Source of the DNA: Amycolatopsis umgeniensis
GTDB lineage: Bacteria; Actinomycetota; Actinomycetes; Mycobacteriales; Pseudonocardiaceae
NCBI RefSeq assembly: GCF_014205155.1
Contig: NZ_JACHMX010000001.1
Coordinates: 3,596,001-3,660,000 of the forward strand
Length of the DNA stretch: 64,000 nucleotides
Direction of reading: 5' to 3'
Within the stretch, counting starts at the first letter, position 1; each line of letters opens with the position of its first letter. The notes beneath the pieces were generated by a model. It made no database searches. It worked only from the letters and a program-made list of their open reading frames with translations, and was not told the origin of the DNA. Positions 48,093-58,361 of this stretch are shown piece by piece. The position numbers and the translations under genes were made by a program.

Positions 48093-49064
48093 ATGGTCCG
48101 CGTGACCACTCCCGGCGTGCGGCTGCTGCCGAACGCCATCACGGTGCTCGCCCTGTGCGCCGGTCTGTCGTCGGTGCAGTTCGCGCTGATCGGCAACTAT
48201 CCGATGGCGATCGCGTCGATCGGGATCGCCGCGGTGCTCGACAGCCTCGACGGCCGGATCGCGCGGCTGCTGGACGCGACGTCGAAAATGGGCCAAGAGC
48301 TCGACTCGCTGTCCGACGGCATCTCGTTCGGTGTCGCGCCCGCGCTGGTGCTGTACGTCTGGCACGCCGAGGGTGAGCGGATCGGCTGGGTGGCGTCGCT
48401 GATCTTCGCGGTCTGCATGATCCTGCGGCTGGCGCGGTTCAACACGCTGATCGAGGACACCGAGCAGCCGCCGTACGCGGGCGAGTTCTTCGTCGGCGTG
48501 CCCGCGCCCGCCGGTGGCCTGCTGGCGATGCTGCCGCTGATCCTGGAGCTGCAGTTCGGGCAGGGCTGGTGGTCGCATCAGTACACGGTGTGGGTGTGGA
48601 CGATCGCCGTCGCCGCGCTGCTGATCAGCCGGATCCCGACGCTTTCGCTGAAGACGGTGAAGGCGCCGGCGAAGGCTATCGCGCCGCTGCTGGTCGGGGT
48701 GGGTCTGCTGGCCGCCGCGATCATCCAGTTCCCGCTGGTGGCGCTGGCGATCGCGCTGGTGCTGTACCTGGCGCACATCCCGTACTCGGTGTACCGGCAG
48801 CGCTGGCTCGCCAACCATCCGGAGGCGTGGATGGCGCCGCCGCGGGAACGGCGCGCGATCCGGCGTTCGTCGAGCCGCCGCCGGCTGGGCCTGCGCCCGC
48901 CGCTGCGGCGCGTGGTGGCCGGTGCCGCCCAGCGCGTCCGGCTGCAGCGAGGCGAACAGCACGTCGCGCGCGCCCCGCGCACCCTCACCAATGACAAGGA
49001 CCGCGACGGCAGCCGAGGCCCCCGACGCCGCTCATGGCGGCGGATCGGCCTGCGGAAACGCTGA
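48093..49064 (+). CDS. pssA: CDP-diacylglycerol-serine O-phosphatidyltransferase
   Basis: 323 aa integral membrane enzyme. The CDP-alcohol phosphotransferase motif DG-x2-AR-x8-G-x3-D-x3-D is seen in DGRIARLLDATSKMGQELDSLSD near 50. About eight membrane segments follow. The last 90 residues are a highly basic, Arg-rich cytoplasmic extension (RRSSSRRRLGLRPPLRRVVAG) beyond the usual core. The ATG is four nt after psd, so the two are one operon. Confidence 0.95.
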   Translation: MVRVTTPGVRLLPNAITVLALCAGLSSVQFALIGNYPMAIASIGIAAVLDSLDGRIARLLDATSKMGQELDSLSDGISFGVAPALVLYVWHAEGERIGWVASLIFAVCMILRLARFNTLIEDTEQPPYAGEFFVGVPAPAGGLLAMLPLILELQFGQGWWSHQYTVWVWTIAVAALLISRIPTLSLKTVKAPAKAIAPLLVGVGLLAAAIIQFPLVALAIALVLYLAHIPYSVYRQRWLANHPEAWMAPPRERRAIRRSSSRRRLGLRPPLRRVVAGAAQRVRLQRGEQHVARAPRTLTNDKDRDGSRGPRRRSWRRIGLRKR

Positions 49065-49168
49065 CCTCGCGTACCCCCACCCCCCGCCCGTCCCTGGGGG
49101 ACGGCCCCGCGCCCAGCGTATCGGGACCCTCTGACGGGAGCCGGGGAGACGGGGGCCGGGAGCGGGGG

Positions 49169-49209
49169 TTGTCCACAACGGGGTGATCCTGTGGACAACT
49201 TGGGGACAA
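49169..49209. promoter_or_regulatory. Cluster of three DnaA-box-like sites
   Basis: TTGTCCACA (49169-49177), TGTGGACAA (49190-49198) and TGGGGACAA (49201-49209, one mismatch). The first two are exact consensus actinobacterial DnaA boxes in inverted orientation, 12 nt apart. They lie in the 308-bp gap before the AAA gene. This is not an origin: no AT-rich unwinding element, dnaA or dnaN is present. Confidence 0.75.
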
Positions 49210-49245
49210 ACGCGAATATCGCTCACCCGCTCGCCGGGTCCGGAC

Positions 49246-49298
49246 GTTGCGAAAGCCACGTTCGCAACGTTGAAGGTTGCGAACGTGGCTTTCGCAAC
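49246..49298. repeat. 23-bp perfect inverted repeat, pssA/AAA intergenic
   Basis: GTTGCGAAAGCCACGTTCGC-containing arm and its exact complement flank a 7-nt loop. It sits 75 nt before the AAA start, and it is the only member of the hairpin set between genes in tandem rather than convergent orientation. Part of the 49065-49372 gap; the remainder holds the DnaA boxes. Confidence 0.85.
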
Positions 49299-49372
49299 GC
49301 CACCGGGAGCGCGACCCCGCGAGATCCTGTCCTTCGACCGCTGGGAACGATCCGCGTGGATAGGGTGGCGGG

Positions 49373-51652
49373 GTGAGCGCACCCCAGATCACGCTGACCG
49401 TCCGGCACACTCCGTCCGCCCTGGACTCCCGCCGCGGCGTCGTCCGGCTGCACCCCGAAGTCCTCGACGCGCTCGGCCTGATGGCCTGGGACGCCGTCCG
49501 CCTCACCGGCGCGCGGGTCAGTTCCGCGCTGGCCGCCCCGTCGGAGGCGGAGGGGATCCCGGGCGTGATCCTCCTCGACGACGTCACGATGTCGAACCTC
49601 GGCGTGACCGAGGGCTCGGAGGTGGTCGTCGCGCCGGCGGAGGTGTCGGCGGCGAAGACGGTCACCGTGTCGGGTTCGCGGATGGCCAGCGTGTCGCTCT
49701 CCCCGCACACCCTGCGGCTCGCCCTGATCGGCAAGGTGCTGACCGTCGGCGACGCGGTTTCCCTGCTCCCCCAGGATCTCGCGCCCGCGCCGGGCTCCGA
49801 CGTCTCCGCGGTCCGCGGCCAGCTTTCCCGCGCCATCGGCATGACGTGGACGAACGAGTTGCTCACCGTCACCGCCACCGAACCGTCGGGGCCGGTCGCC
49901 GTCGGACCGTCCACAGTGGTCAGCTGGCGCGACGGCGCCCGCACCGGCGAGGCCGCGCCCGCCGCCGCCCCGGCCCGCGCCGGGACGACCTTGGTGCGCA
50001 GCACACCCTCGACTCCGCACGAGGATTTCATCGACGCCGAGATCGTCGAAGACGAACAACTCGAAGAAATCGCCGAGGAATCCGTGCCTCCCCTGTCGGA
50101 TCTCGCCGGATCCGAATCGGCCGCGCGCAAGCTCGCCGAATGGTTCGACCTGGCCTTCCACCGCCCGGAGCTGCTGGCCAAACTGGGGACGTCGGCGCAT
50201 CTCGGTGTCCTGCTGTCCGGCCCGGAAGGCGTCGGGAAGGCGACGCTGGTCCGCGCCGTGGCGCAGGCCGAGAAGGTGCGAGTGGTCTCGCTCGCGGCGC
50301 CGAACATCGCCGTCCTCGATCCGAACGTGGCCGCCGCGCGGCTGCGTGAGGCGATCGAGCAGGCCACGCGCGACGAAGACCCCGCCGTCCTGCTGATCAC
50401 CGACATCGACGCGTTGCTGCCCGCGTCGCAGCCGCCTCCGCTCGCGACGGTCGTCCTCGACGACCTGCGCAAGGCCTTGCGCAGCAAGGGTTTCGCGGTC
50501 ATCGCCACCACCGGGCGGGCCGAGTCCACCGATCCGAGGCTGCGCGCCGCCGACCTGCTCGACCGCGAACTCGGCCTGCCACTCCCGGACGCCAAGACCC
50601 GCACGGAACTGCTGCGCGTGCTCCTGCGCGACGCCCCGCTGGAGTCGGGCGTCGACGTCGGCCCGATCGCCGAGCGCACCCCCGGTTTCGTGGCCGCCGA
50701 CCTCATCGCGCTCCGCCGTGACGCCGCCCTCCGCGCCGCGCTGCGGCAGCGCGACGTCGAGGAGCCGCGGATCTCCCAGCAGGATCTGCTCGACGCGCTG
50801 ACCACCGTCCGCCCCATTTCGATGTCCACTTCGGACAATCTGGCCACCGGCGGGCTCACCCTCGACGACGTCGGCAACATGACCGACGTCAAGCAGTCGC
50901 TCACCGAGGCGGTGCTGTGGCCGCTGCGCTACCCCGATTCGTTCGCCCGCCTCGGCGTCGATCCGCCGCGCGGCGTGCTCCTGTACGGGCCTCCCGGTGG
51001 CGGCAAGACATTCCTGGTGCGCGCGCTCGCAGGCACCGGCGCGCTGAACGTTTTCGCGGTCAAGGGCGCCGAACTGATGGACAAATGGGTCGGCGAGTCC
51101 GAACGCGCGGTGCGGGAACTCTTCCGCCGCGCCGCCGAGGCCGCGCCGTCGCTGATCTTCCTCGACGAGATCGACGCGCTCGCCCCGCGCCGCGGTCAGT
51201 CTTCGGACTCGGGCGTGTCGGACAGGGTCGTCGCGGCCCTGCTGACCGAATTGGACGGTGTCGAGCCGATGCGCGAGGTCGTCGTCCTCGGCGCGACGAA
51301 CCGGCCGGAACTGGTCGACCCGGCCCTGCTGCGGCCGGGACGGCTGGAGCGCCGCGTCTACGTCCCGCCGCCGGACGCGCACGCGCGTGAGGCGATCCTG
51401 GCCGCCAGCGCGAAGAACACGCCGCTCGCGTCCGATGTGGACCTGGCGGCGTACGCGACCACTTTGGACGGTTACTCCGCGGCGGACTGCGCGGCGCTGA
51501 TCAGGGAAGCGGCGCTGACCGCGATGCGGGAGTCGCTGGCGGCCAAGGAGGTCACCGCCGCACATCTGGCGAAGGCCGCCGAAGCGGTGCGGCCTTCGCT
51601 CGACCCGGCCCAGCTGGCGGCCTTGGAGGCCTACGCCCAGAACCAGAAATGA
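49373..51652 (+). CDS. CDC48/p97-like AAA+ ATPase with degenerate D1 domain
   Basis: 759 aa. N-domain of double-psi type (1-190), linker, D1 AAA module and D2 AAA module. D2 is intact: YGPPGGGKTFLV (Walker A), LIFLDEIDAL (Walker B), ATNRPELVDPALLRPGRLERRV. D1 reads GPEGVGKAT, missing the Thr/Ser after Lys, and ITDIDALL without the Glu of DE, so it likely does not hydrolyse ATP. TAGGGT six nt before the GTG implies a leaderless start. It may unfold proteins for degradation or remodelling; partner unknown. Confidence 0.92.
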   Translation: MSAPQITLTVRHTPSALDSRRGVVRLHPEVLDALGLMAWDAVRLTGARVSSALAAPSEAEGIPGVILLDDVTMSNLGVTEGSEVVVAPAEVSAAKTVTVSGSRMASVSLSPHTLRLALIGKVLTVGDAVSLLPQDLAPAPGSDVSAVRGQLSRAIGMTWTNELLTVTATEPSGPVAVGPSTVVSWRDGARTGEAAPAAAPARAGTTLVRSTPSTPHEDFIDAEIVEDEQLEEIAEESVPPLSDLAGSESAARKLAEWFDLAFHRPELLAKLGTSAHLGVLLSGPEGVGKATLVRAVAQAEKVRVVSLAAPNIAVLDPNVAAARLREAIEQATRDEDPAVLLITDIDALLPASQPPPLATVVLDDLRKALRSKGFAVIATTGRAESTDPRLRAADLLDRELGLPLPDAKTRTELLRVLLRDAPLESGVDVGPIAERTPGFVAADLIALRRDAALRAALRQRDVEEPRISQQDLLDALTTVRPISMSTSDNLATGGLTLDDVGNMTDVKQSLTEAVLWPLRYPDSFARLGVDPPRGVLLYGPPGGGKTFLVRALAGTGALNVFAVKGAELMDKWVGESERAVRELFRRAAEAAPSLIFLDEIDALAPRRGQSSDSGVSDRVVAALLTELDGVEPMREVVVLGATNRPELVDPALLRPGRLERRVYVPPPDAHAREAILAASAKNTPLASDVDLAAYATTLDGYSAADCAALIREAALTAMRESLAAKEVTAAHLAKAAEAVRPSLDPAQLAALEAYAQNQK

Positions 51653-51653
51653 G

Positions 51654-51701
51654 TACGCGAAAGGCCCTCTTCCACAAGGTGGGAAGAGGGCCTTTCGCGT
51701 A
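51654..51701. repeat. Intergenic hairpin between AAA gene and LytR_C gene
   Basis: TACGCGAAAGGCCCTCTTCC and its exact complement (20 bp) flank a short AC-rich loop. It starts one nt after the AAA stop and ends four nt before the convergent LytR_C stop. Bidirectional terminator is likely. Confidence 0.85.
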
Positions 51702-51705
51702 TGCG

Positions 51706-52335
51706 CTAGGAACCGCTTTTGTCGTTGACCTTGTAGTCCTTGGTGACGATCACGATCACGCCCGGGCCGATGTGCTGGATTTCCGCGAACCGCGGCTCGG
51801 CGCGGAATCCGAACTCGAGGGCCAACGCCTTCGCGGCCGCTTCCTCGTCGGTGCCCGGCCGGTAGTAGGCCACCGTCTCGGGGAGCTTGCCCGGATAGCC
51901 CTTGACCTCGGAGACGTTCCAGCCGGAAGCGCGGAAGTCCTTCGCGGCCTGCTCGGCGAGGCCCTGGATCAGGCTGTTGTTGTAGACGCGCACTGTCACC
52001 CACTTGTGCGACGCCTGCTGATCGCCACCTGGCTGGCTCGGCCCGGGCTGGCCTGTCTGCCCCGGCTGGCTGGCCGGCGGCGCGGAACTCGCGGGCGGGC
52101 TCGACGGCGGCGCCGTCGAGGCGGGCGGTGAGCTGGCCGGAGGCGAGCCCGTCGACGACGGCGGTGTCGCGCCGTCCGAGGTCGTGGGCGTGGTGCCGGG
52201 CGGCGTGGCCGTATCCGAGTCACCGCCGCCGCTGGTCAGGGTGATCGCGCCGATCACGGCGGCGATCACGGCGACACCGACCAAGGCCAGTCCGGCGGCC
52301 TTCATCGGCCGGGACAGGCCCGAAAACAGACTCAT
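51706..52335 (-). CDS. LytR_C domain membrane protein
   Basis: 209 aa. One N-terminal membrane segment (about 12-34), a Pro/Ser/Thr-rich exported linker (about 38-105) and a C-terminal LytR_C domain (VTVRVYNNSLIQGLAEQAAKDFRASGWNVSEVKGYPG, then ETVAYYRPGTDEEAAAKALALEFG). LytR_C is found with LytR-CpsA-Psr wall-polymer ligases, but no catalytic LCP domain is present. It is coupled to the DUF3263 gene by an ATGA overlap. Confidence 0.9.
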   Translation of the reverse strand: MSLFSGLSRPMKAAGLALVGVAVIAAVIGAITLTSGGGDSDTATPPGTTPTTSDGATPPSSTGSPPASSPPASTAPPSSPPASSAPPASQPGQTGQPGPSQPGGDQQASHKWVTVRVYNNSLIQGLAEQAAKDFRASGWNVSEVKGYPGKLPETVAYYRPGTDEEAAAKALALEFGFRAEPRFAEIQHIGPGVIVIVTKDYKVNDKSGS

Positions 52336-52643
52336 GAGAGATCGATCCCCAGTCGCCGGGCCGCGCGATTGCGCTGCCGGGCCGCTCGCGTCTTCCGCAG
52401 GCGCTTCACCAGCATCGGATCGGCCTGCATGGCTTCGGTCTTCTCGAGCAGCCGGTTCAGCAGCTGGTAATAACGCGTCGACGACATCGAGAAGCGTTCA
52501 CGGATCGCCTGTTCCTTCGCGCCGGCGTACTTCCACCACTGACGTTCGAAAGCGAGCATGTCGAGCTCGCGCTCGCTGAGGCCGTTCACGGTCTCCGACG
52601 GGGACGGCTGGTCGGGCTCGGCCATCGACTCCGCGGCGTCCAT
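52332..52643 (-). CDS. DUF3263 protein, small basic regulator-like
   Basis: 103 aa. DUF3263 with NGLSERELDMLAFERQWWKYAGAKEQAIRERFSMSSTRYYQLLNRLLE resembles a winged-helix DNA-binding fold, and a basic C-terminus (RLRKTRAARQRNRAARRLGID). Function unknown. It precedes and overlaps the LytR_C gene, the usual actinobacterial pairing, and is divergent from def. Confidence 0.9.
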   Translation of the reverse strand: MDAAESMAEPDQPSPSETVNGLSERELDMLAFERQWWKYAGAKEQAIRERFSMSSTRYYQLLNRLLEKTEAMQADPMLVKRLRKTRAARQRNRAARRLGIDLS

Positions 52644-52788
52644 CCGACTCCTCGCAATCAGGTCAGTGCTCGGCGGCGTGAAACCACAGGCTTGTCATTC
52701 CGCGGCGCCATTAGACCACGGATCCGGCGCCCGGCCTCGGTATCGGCGTCGGCGCGTCATGGGTAAGGGTCTACCAGAAGGGTCCGAC

Positions 52789-52794
52789 TAAACT
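52789..52794 (+). promoter_or_regulatory. Leaderless -10 element of def
   Basis: TAAACT ends six nt before the GTG start codon, the usual spacing for leaderless transcription in actinobacteria. Confidence 0.6.
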
Positions 52795-52800
52795 GCGCGC

Positions 52801-53373
52801 GTGACCGTCCATCCCATCGTGATCGCCGGCGAGCCCGTGCTGCACAACCCGACTCGGGAGATCACCGAGTTCGACGACAAGCTGCGCACGCTCATCGACG
52901 ACATGTTCGAGACCATGTACGCCGCCGAAGGGGTCGGCCTCGCGGCCAACCAGATCGGCCTCGACCAGCGCGTGTTCGTCTACGACTGCCCTGACGACGA
53001 GGGCACTCGTCACAAGGGCGTCGTGGTGAACCCGAAGCTCGAGACCTCGGAGATCCCGGAGACGATGCCGGACCCGGACGACGACTGGGAGGGCTGCCTG
53101 TCCGCCCCCGGTGAGTCGTACCCGACAGGCCGCGCTTCGTGGGCGAAGGTCACCGGCTTCGACGCCGACGGCAATCCGATCGAGGTCGAGGGCACCGGGT
53201 ACCTCGCGCGCTGCCTTCAGCACGAGACCGACCACCTGGACGGCTTCATCTACCTCGACCGACTTGTCGGGCGCCACGCCCGGGCGGCGAAGAAGATGCT
53301 CAAGGCGAACCAGTGGGGTGTTCCGGGCAACTCATGGCTCCCCAACCCCGACCACGACCCCGCCGACGACTGA
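52801..53373 (+). CDS. def: Peptide deformylase
   Basis: 190 aa Fe(II)/Zn enzyme that removes the N-terminal formyl group from nascent proteins. All three motifs are intact: [19 protein letters not shown] and QHETDHLDG. The last has the metal ligands His-Glu-His. The C-terminal tail is long and Asp/Asn-rich. The GTG has no ribosome site, consistent with leaderless expression. It is monocistronic. Confidence 0.96.
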   Translation: MTVHPIVIAGEPVLHNPTREITEFDDKLRTLIDDMFETMYAAEGVGLAANQIGLDQRVFVYDCPDDEGTRHKGVVVNPKLETSEIPETMPDPDDDWEGCLSAPGESYPTGRASWAKVTGFDADGNPIEVEGTGYLARCLQHETDHLDGFIYLDRLVGRHARAAKKMLKANQWGVPGNSWLPNPDHDPADD

Positions 53374-53553
53374 CCCGACGGCGCCTGACCCGACGACTGC
53401 CCCTTGGTGACCACAGCCGACATGACCAAGGTCTTTTGATCTTTTGAAGTCGCGCCTCTTGGCCGCAAGGCCCCGTGATCGCGATGGCAGGGCGCCCCTG
53501 TCCGGAACGTGACGTTCCAGCCCAAGGAGCGCCCTGGCAGCGCGATCACGGCA

Positions 53554-53587
53554 GCGCGATAAACAACAGAGCGCGATAAACAACAGA
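53554..53587. repeat. Two tandem copies of a 17-bp unit, def/GH15 intergenic
   Basis: GCGCGATAAACAACAGA occurs twice head to tail immediately before the GH15 stop. A longer imperfect dyad (GGGCGC...GCGCCC around 53485-53535) is also present between the convergent ends. Confidence 0.8.
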
Positions 53588-53591
53588 GCGA

Positions 53592-55775
53592 TCAGCACCC
53601 CAGGAAGTGGCAGCGCACCACCCGCGGTTGCTCGATCACCTTCCCGGCCTCCACCGACCAGGCGAGCCGGAGGTACTGGGCGTGCGTCCAGGCCAGCGGT
53701 GTCGCGGACGCCGTCGGAGTGCCCGCCGGGAAGCCCGTCTGGCCCGAAGGCGCGTTTTCGTCCCAGACCTGCTCCGGCATGGTGTCGCCGGAGCTGCTGA
53801 CGCGGCCAAGGTCACGAAGGCGCTTCGCGGCCGTCCTCCGGTCACCGGCGGCGAGATCGTACTCGCCGCGCTCACCCGCGAGGAGGGGCCAGAGCCGCCC
53901 GAAAGTGGTCCGGCTTTCGGCCGGGAACGTGTAGTCCCAGGGTGACCCGTCGGCCTTCTCGCCGTATCCGTCTTTCGTGTACCGGTGCCAGAACTGACCG
54001 GTCGGGGTGGTGAAAGCGATGTCGGCGTCGGTGACGTCGATGCTGTTGCGGATCACCGGATCATCGGCCCGGTAGATCCCCAGCCTCACCAGTTCGAGGA
54101 AGCCCGCGTCGGTCACGGCACGCTGGTCCATCGTCACGCTGGAGTTGCCGAGGTTGTACTTCGTGCCGTTGTTCGCGTTGCCGTCCTTGGTCAGCCGGAC
54201 GAAGTACGGGTCCTTCGACAGCGGGCCGTTCGTGGTCACCGTCCACTGGGCGAGTTTCGCCTTGAAAGCGTCGGCGGTGTCGAGGTAGCGCTTCGCGTCG
54301 GCGGCGGCGCCGTTCGCCTTGGCGAGATCCGCCGCGCAGACCAGTCCGGCGATCACCGCGGCGATCGTCGAGGGCGAGTAACCGTCCTGCTCTTCCCAGC
54401 GCTCCTGCTGGCTGTACGGCGAAGCGTGCCCGTTGTCCGCCTTGTAGGACACCAGGAATTCCGCCGCCTTGCGCACGCCCCGCCAGGTTTTGGCGTCGGT
54501 ACGGCCGAGTTGCTGCGCGAGCACGATCGGCAGCGCGGTCTCGTCGAGCTGGATGGACGTCCAGTACGGCGTGCCGTCGACGTGGCTGTTCTGCGGCAGA
54601 TGCCCGTCCGGCAGCTGCTGCGTGCCGAACATGTAGTCGACCGACCGGTTGGCGGCGTCGCGGTCGCCCGCGGCGAGCAGGCCGGTCGCGATCTGGTAGA
54701 GGTCACGGGGCCAGACCAGGTGATACGTGCCCGAGGGCGACCATTCCGGGTCGTTGTTCCCGAACCGCCAAGGCATGCTCGGCGACGCGATGAGCGCCCC
54801 CTGGTGGATCTTGTCCTCGCTCGCCGCGAGCATCAGCACGGACGCCTGGTAGAGATCCCGCTCCTGCTCGGTCTTGAGGGACGACGGGACGTCCTTCACC
54901 TGGCGGAGGTACTGCTTCCAGCCGCGGTCGTACGCGCGGGCGGCGTCGGCGAATCCGCGCCGTAGCGAGGATTTCGCGTTGGTGAGCGCCTCGGAATCCT
55001 TCGCGCCCATACCGAGTGAAAGCGTGAAGTCCCGCGAGCGGACACCGTCGGCGGACGTCTGCCCGGTGAGCAGCACGTTGCCCTTCGCCGCGCTCGCGTA
55101 GTCCTTGAGCTTGAAGGACTTCGTCAGCTGGGTGATGCCGTCGGAGGAACCCGAGTACCCCACGGACGTCCGCGAGAACGCCGGTTCCGCGGCCAGCGCG
55201 GCCGAGGTCTTCGTGTCGGACGCGACAGCGTTCGTCCCGTTCGAGCGCGCGGAGTCGTCGGAGCCTTCGTTGGTGAGATCGGGATCAGCGACCGCGTACA
55301 CCTGGTACGGGCGTCCGGTCAGCGAAACGAAGTCGACGTCGATCAGCACACTCGCGCGTGCCGTGTCGGTGACGTAGGTCTTGCGGAGCTTCCAGCGGCG
55401 CTGGTCGTCGGTGATGGTCTGCTCGTAGGTGAGGCCGTCGGTGCGGCGCACCTGCTGGGACTTCGCCGACGAATCGACGGTGGCGAAGCTCTTCCCGTCG
55501 GTGACGACGAGGTCGAGCGAGCGCACGCTCGGCGTGGACAGATCCGGGTAGTAGACCTCGGACATCCGGCCGCCCTGGAGGGTGAACCAGACGTTGCTCG
55601 CCCGATCGCGGGCGGTGCCGAAGCCGGTCTTGTTCGCCGGGAGCCAGCTCGGATGGGCGCCGGGCGCACCGGGCGCCTCACCGCCCCGTGTTTCCCTGCC
55701 CTGGGCTTCGGCGACCGCTGGGACCAGGCCCGCGATCAGCACGCCTGCCAGTGCCGGGAGCATGAGTTTTCGCAT
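53592..55775 (-). CDS. Secreted glycoside hydrolase family 15 glucoamylase-like enzyme
   Basis: 727 aa. A signal peptide of about 25 residues precedes an N-terminal beta-sandwich region and an (alpha/alpha)6 barrel with TYHLVWPRDLYQIATGLLAAGD, QLPDGHLPQNSHVDGTPYW, QLDETALP, YSPSTIAAVIAGLV and the catalytic-base region SSGDTMPEQVWDE. GH15 releases glucose from starch-like ends. The ATG at 55775 with GGGGTGG upstream gives a good signal; a longer frame does not. It ends four nt after the tandem repeat. Confidence 0.9.
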   Translation of the reverse strand: MRKLMLPALAGVLIAGLVPAVAEAQGRETRGGEAPGAPGAHPSWLPANKTGFGTARDRASNVWFTLQGGRMSEVYYPDLSTPSVRSLDLVVTDGKSFATVDSSAKSQQVRRTDGLTYEQTITDDQRRWKLRKTYVTDTARASVLIDVDFVSLTGRPYQVYAVADPDLTNEGSDDSARSNGTNAVASDTKTSAALAAEPAFSRTSVGYSGSSDGITQLTKSFKLKDYASAAKGNVLLTGQTSADGVRSRDFTLSLGMGAKDSEALTNAKSSLRRGFADAARAYDRGWKQYLRQVKDVPSSLKTEQERDLYQASVLMLAASEDKIHQGALIASPSMPWRFGNNDPEWSPSGTYHLVWPRDLYQIATGLLAAGDRDAANRSVDYMFGTQQLPDGHLPQNSHVDGTPYWTSIQLDETALPIVLAQQLGRTDAKTWRGVRKAAEFLVSYKADNGHASPYSQQERWEEQDGYSPSTIAAVIAGLVCAADLAKANGAAADAKRYLDTADAFKAKLAQWTVTTNGPLSKDPYFVRLTKDGNANNGTKYNLGNSSVTMDQRAVTDAGFLELVRLGIYRADDPVIRNSIDVTDADIAFTTPTGQFWHRYTKDGYGEKADGSPWDYTFPAESRTTFGRLWPLLAGERGEYDLAAGDRRTAAKRLRDLGRVSSSGDTMPEQVWDENAPSGQTGFPAGTPTASATPLAWTHAQYLRLAWSVEAGKVIEQPRVVRCHFLGC

Positions 55776-55932
55776 ATCCACCCCAGACTTCTGTAACGGT
55801 GCAGAACCCCCGGGATTCTGTCGTGAATCCCCCGCGAGCACATGCTCCAAACCGGTGAACCGCTAACGCTGTCGACATGTCGCCGCACGGAATTGCGTTG
55901 CTCGCGGCAGCCGTGTGTCCGACGATCGGGGG

Positions 55933-56523
55933 ATGCCGAACCTGCCGGCGTTCATCCCCGCCGCCTTCCTCATCGCGATGGTCCCCGGCCCGGCGACGGT
56001 GATGCTGATCAAGCAGTCGGCGAAGGGCTCGCGCCGGAACGCGTTCGCCACCATCGCGGGGATCGAGGCGGGCATCGCGTTCTGGGGCCTCGCGGCGGTG
56101 TTCGGCCTCACCGCGCTGCTGCTCGCCTCACAGATCGCCTACGACGTCCTGCGCGTGGCGGGCGCCGTCTTCCTGATCTACCTCGGCGTCAAGGCGCTGT
56201 TCTTCGCCAAGCCCTCCGACGACGCCGAACCCGCCGGCCGCGGCTTCCGTTCCGGCTTCCTGATCAACGTGAGCAATCCGAAGGCGGGCGTGTTCGCCAT
56301 CTCGTTCCTCCCGCAGTTCGTGCCCGCCGGCGCCGGGCCGTGGCCGCTGCTGCTGTGCGTCGCGGTGTGGATCGCCGTCGACATCGTCTGGTTCTCGTCG
56401 CTCGCCCTGCTGGTCACGCGCCTGGGCGGGTGGTTGCGCCGCGATCGCGTCAAACGGTGGCTGGAGCGTACGTCCGGCGGCGTTCTGGTCGGCTTCGGAG
56501 TGACCGTCGCCTTGGAGGGTTGA
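55933..56523 (+). CDS. LysE/RhtB-family amino-acid exporter
   Basis: 196 aa with about six membrane segments. The LysE start MPNLPAFIPAAFLIAMVPGPATVMLIKQS and the conserved LINVSNPKAGVFAISFLPQFV are clear. It exports an amino acid such as lysine, threonine or homoserine; the actual one is unclear. The ATG follows GGGGG without usual spacing; a GTG six codons upstream is an alternative. It is directly upstream of the thi riboswitch. Confidence 0.88.
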   Translation: MPNLPAFIPAAFLIAMVPGPATVMLIKQSAKGSRRNAFATIAGIEAGIAFWGLAAVFGLTALLLASQIAYDVLRVAGAVFLIYLGVKALFFAKPSDDAEPAGRGFRSGFLINVSNPKAGVFAISFLPQFVPAGAGPWPLLLCVAVWIAVDIVWFSSLALLVTRLGGWLRRDRVKRWLERTSGGVLVGFGVTVALEG

Positions 56524-56568
56524 TTGTCCGAGCCCCGGCGTGGCATGGTCGGGGCACAACCAAACAAC

Positions 56569-56674
56569 CGCGGGAGCTCGCGCCATGGCGGGCTGAGAGG
56601 GCGGCTGGAGTCTTTCTGGAAGACCCGGCGCCGCCGACCGCATGAACCTGACCGGGTAATGCCGGCGTAGGGAG
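56569..56674 (+). promoter_or_regulatory. TPP riboswitch (THI element)
   Basis: The conserved thi-box pieces are in order: CGGGAGCTCG, GGCTGAGAGGG, then GACCGCATGAACCTGACCGG and GTAATGCCGGCGTAGGGAG. The distal GGGAG also serves as ribosome site for thiC, so TPP binding would hide it and stop translation. This directly supports thiamine control of thiC-thiD. Confidence 0.95.
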
Positions 56675-56677
56675 TGA

Positions 56678-58327
<1,650 letters not shown>

Positions 58328-58361
58328 CACGCGCCGACGTACTCCCTCCAGCGGAGGCGCC

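Noticed and set aside
49169..49209. DnaA-box cluster considered as a replication origin
   Set aside because: Only three boxes, no AT-rich region and no dnaA, dnaN or gyrB nearby.
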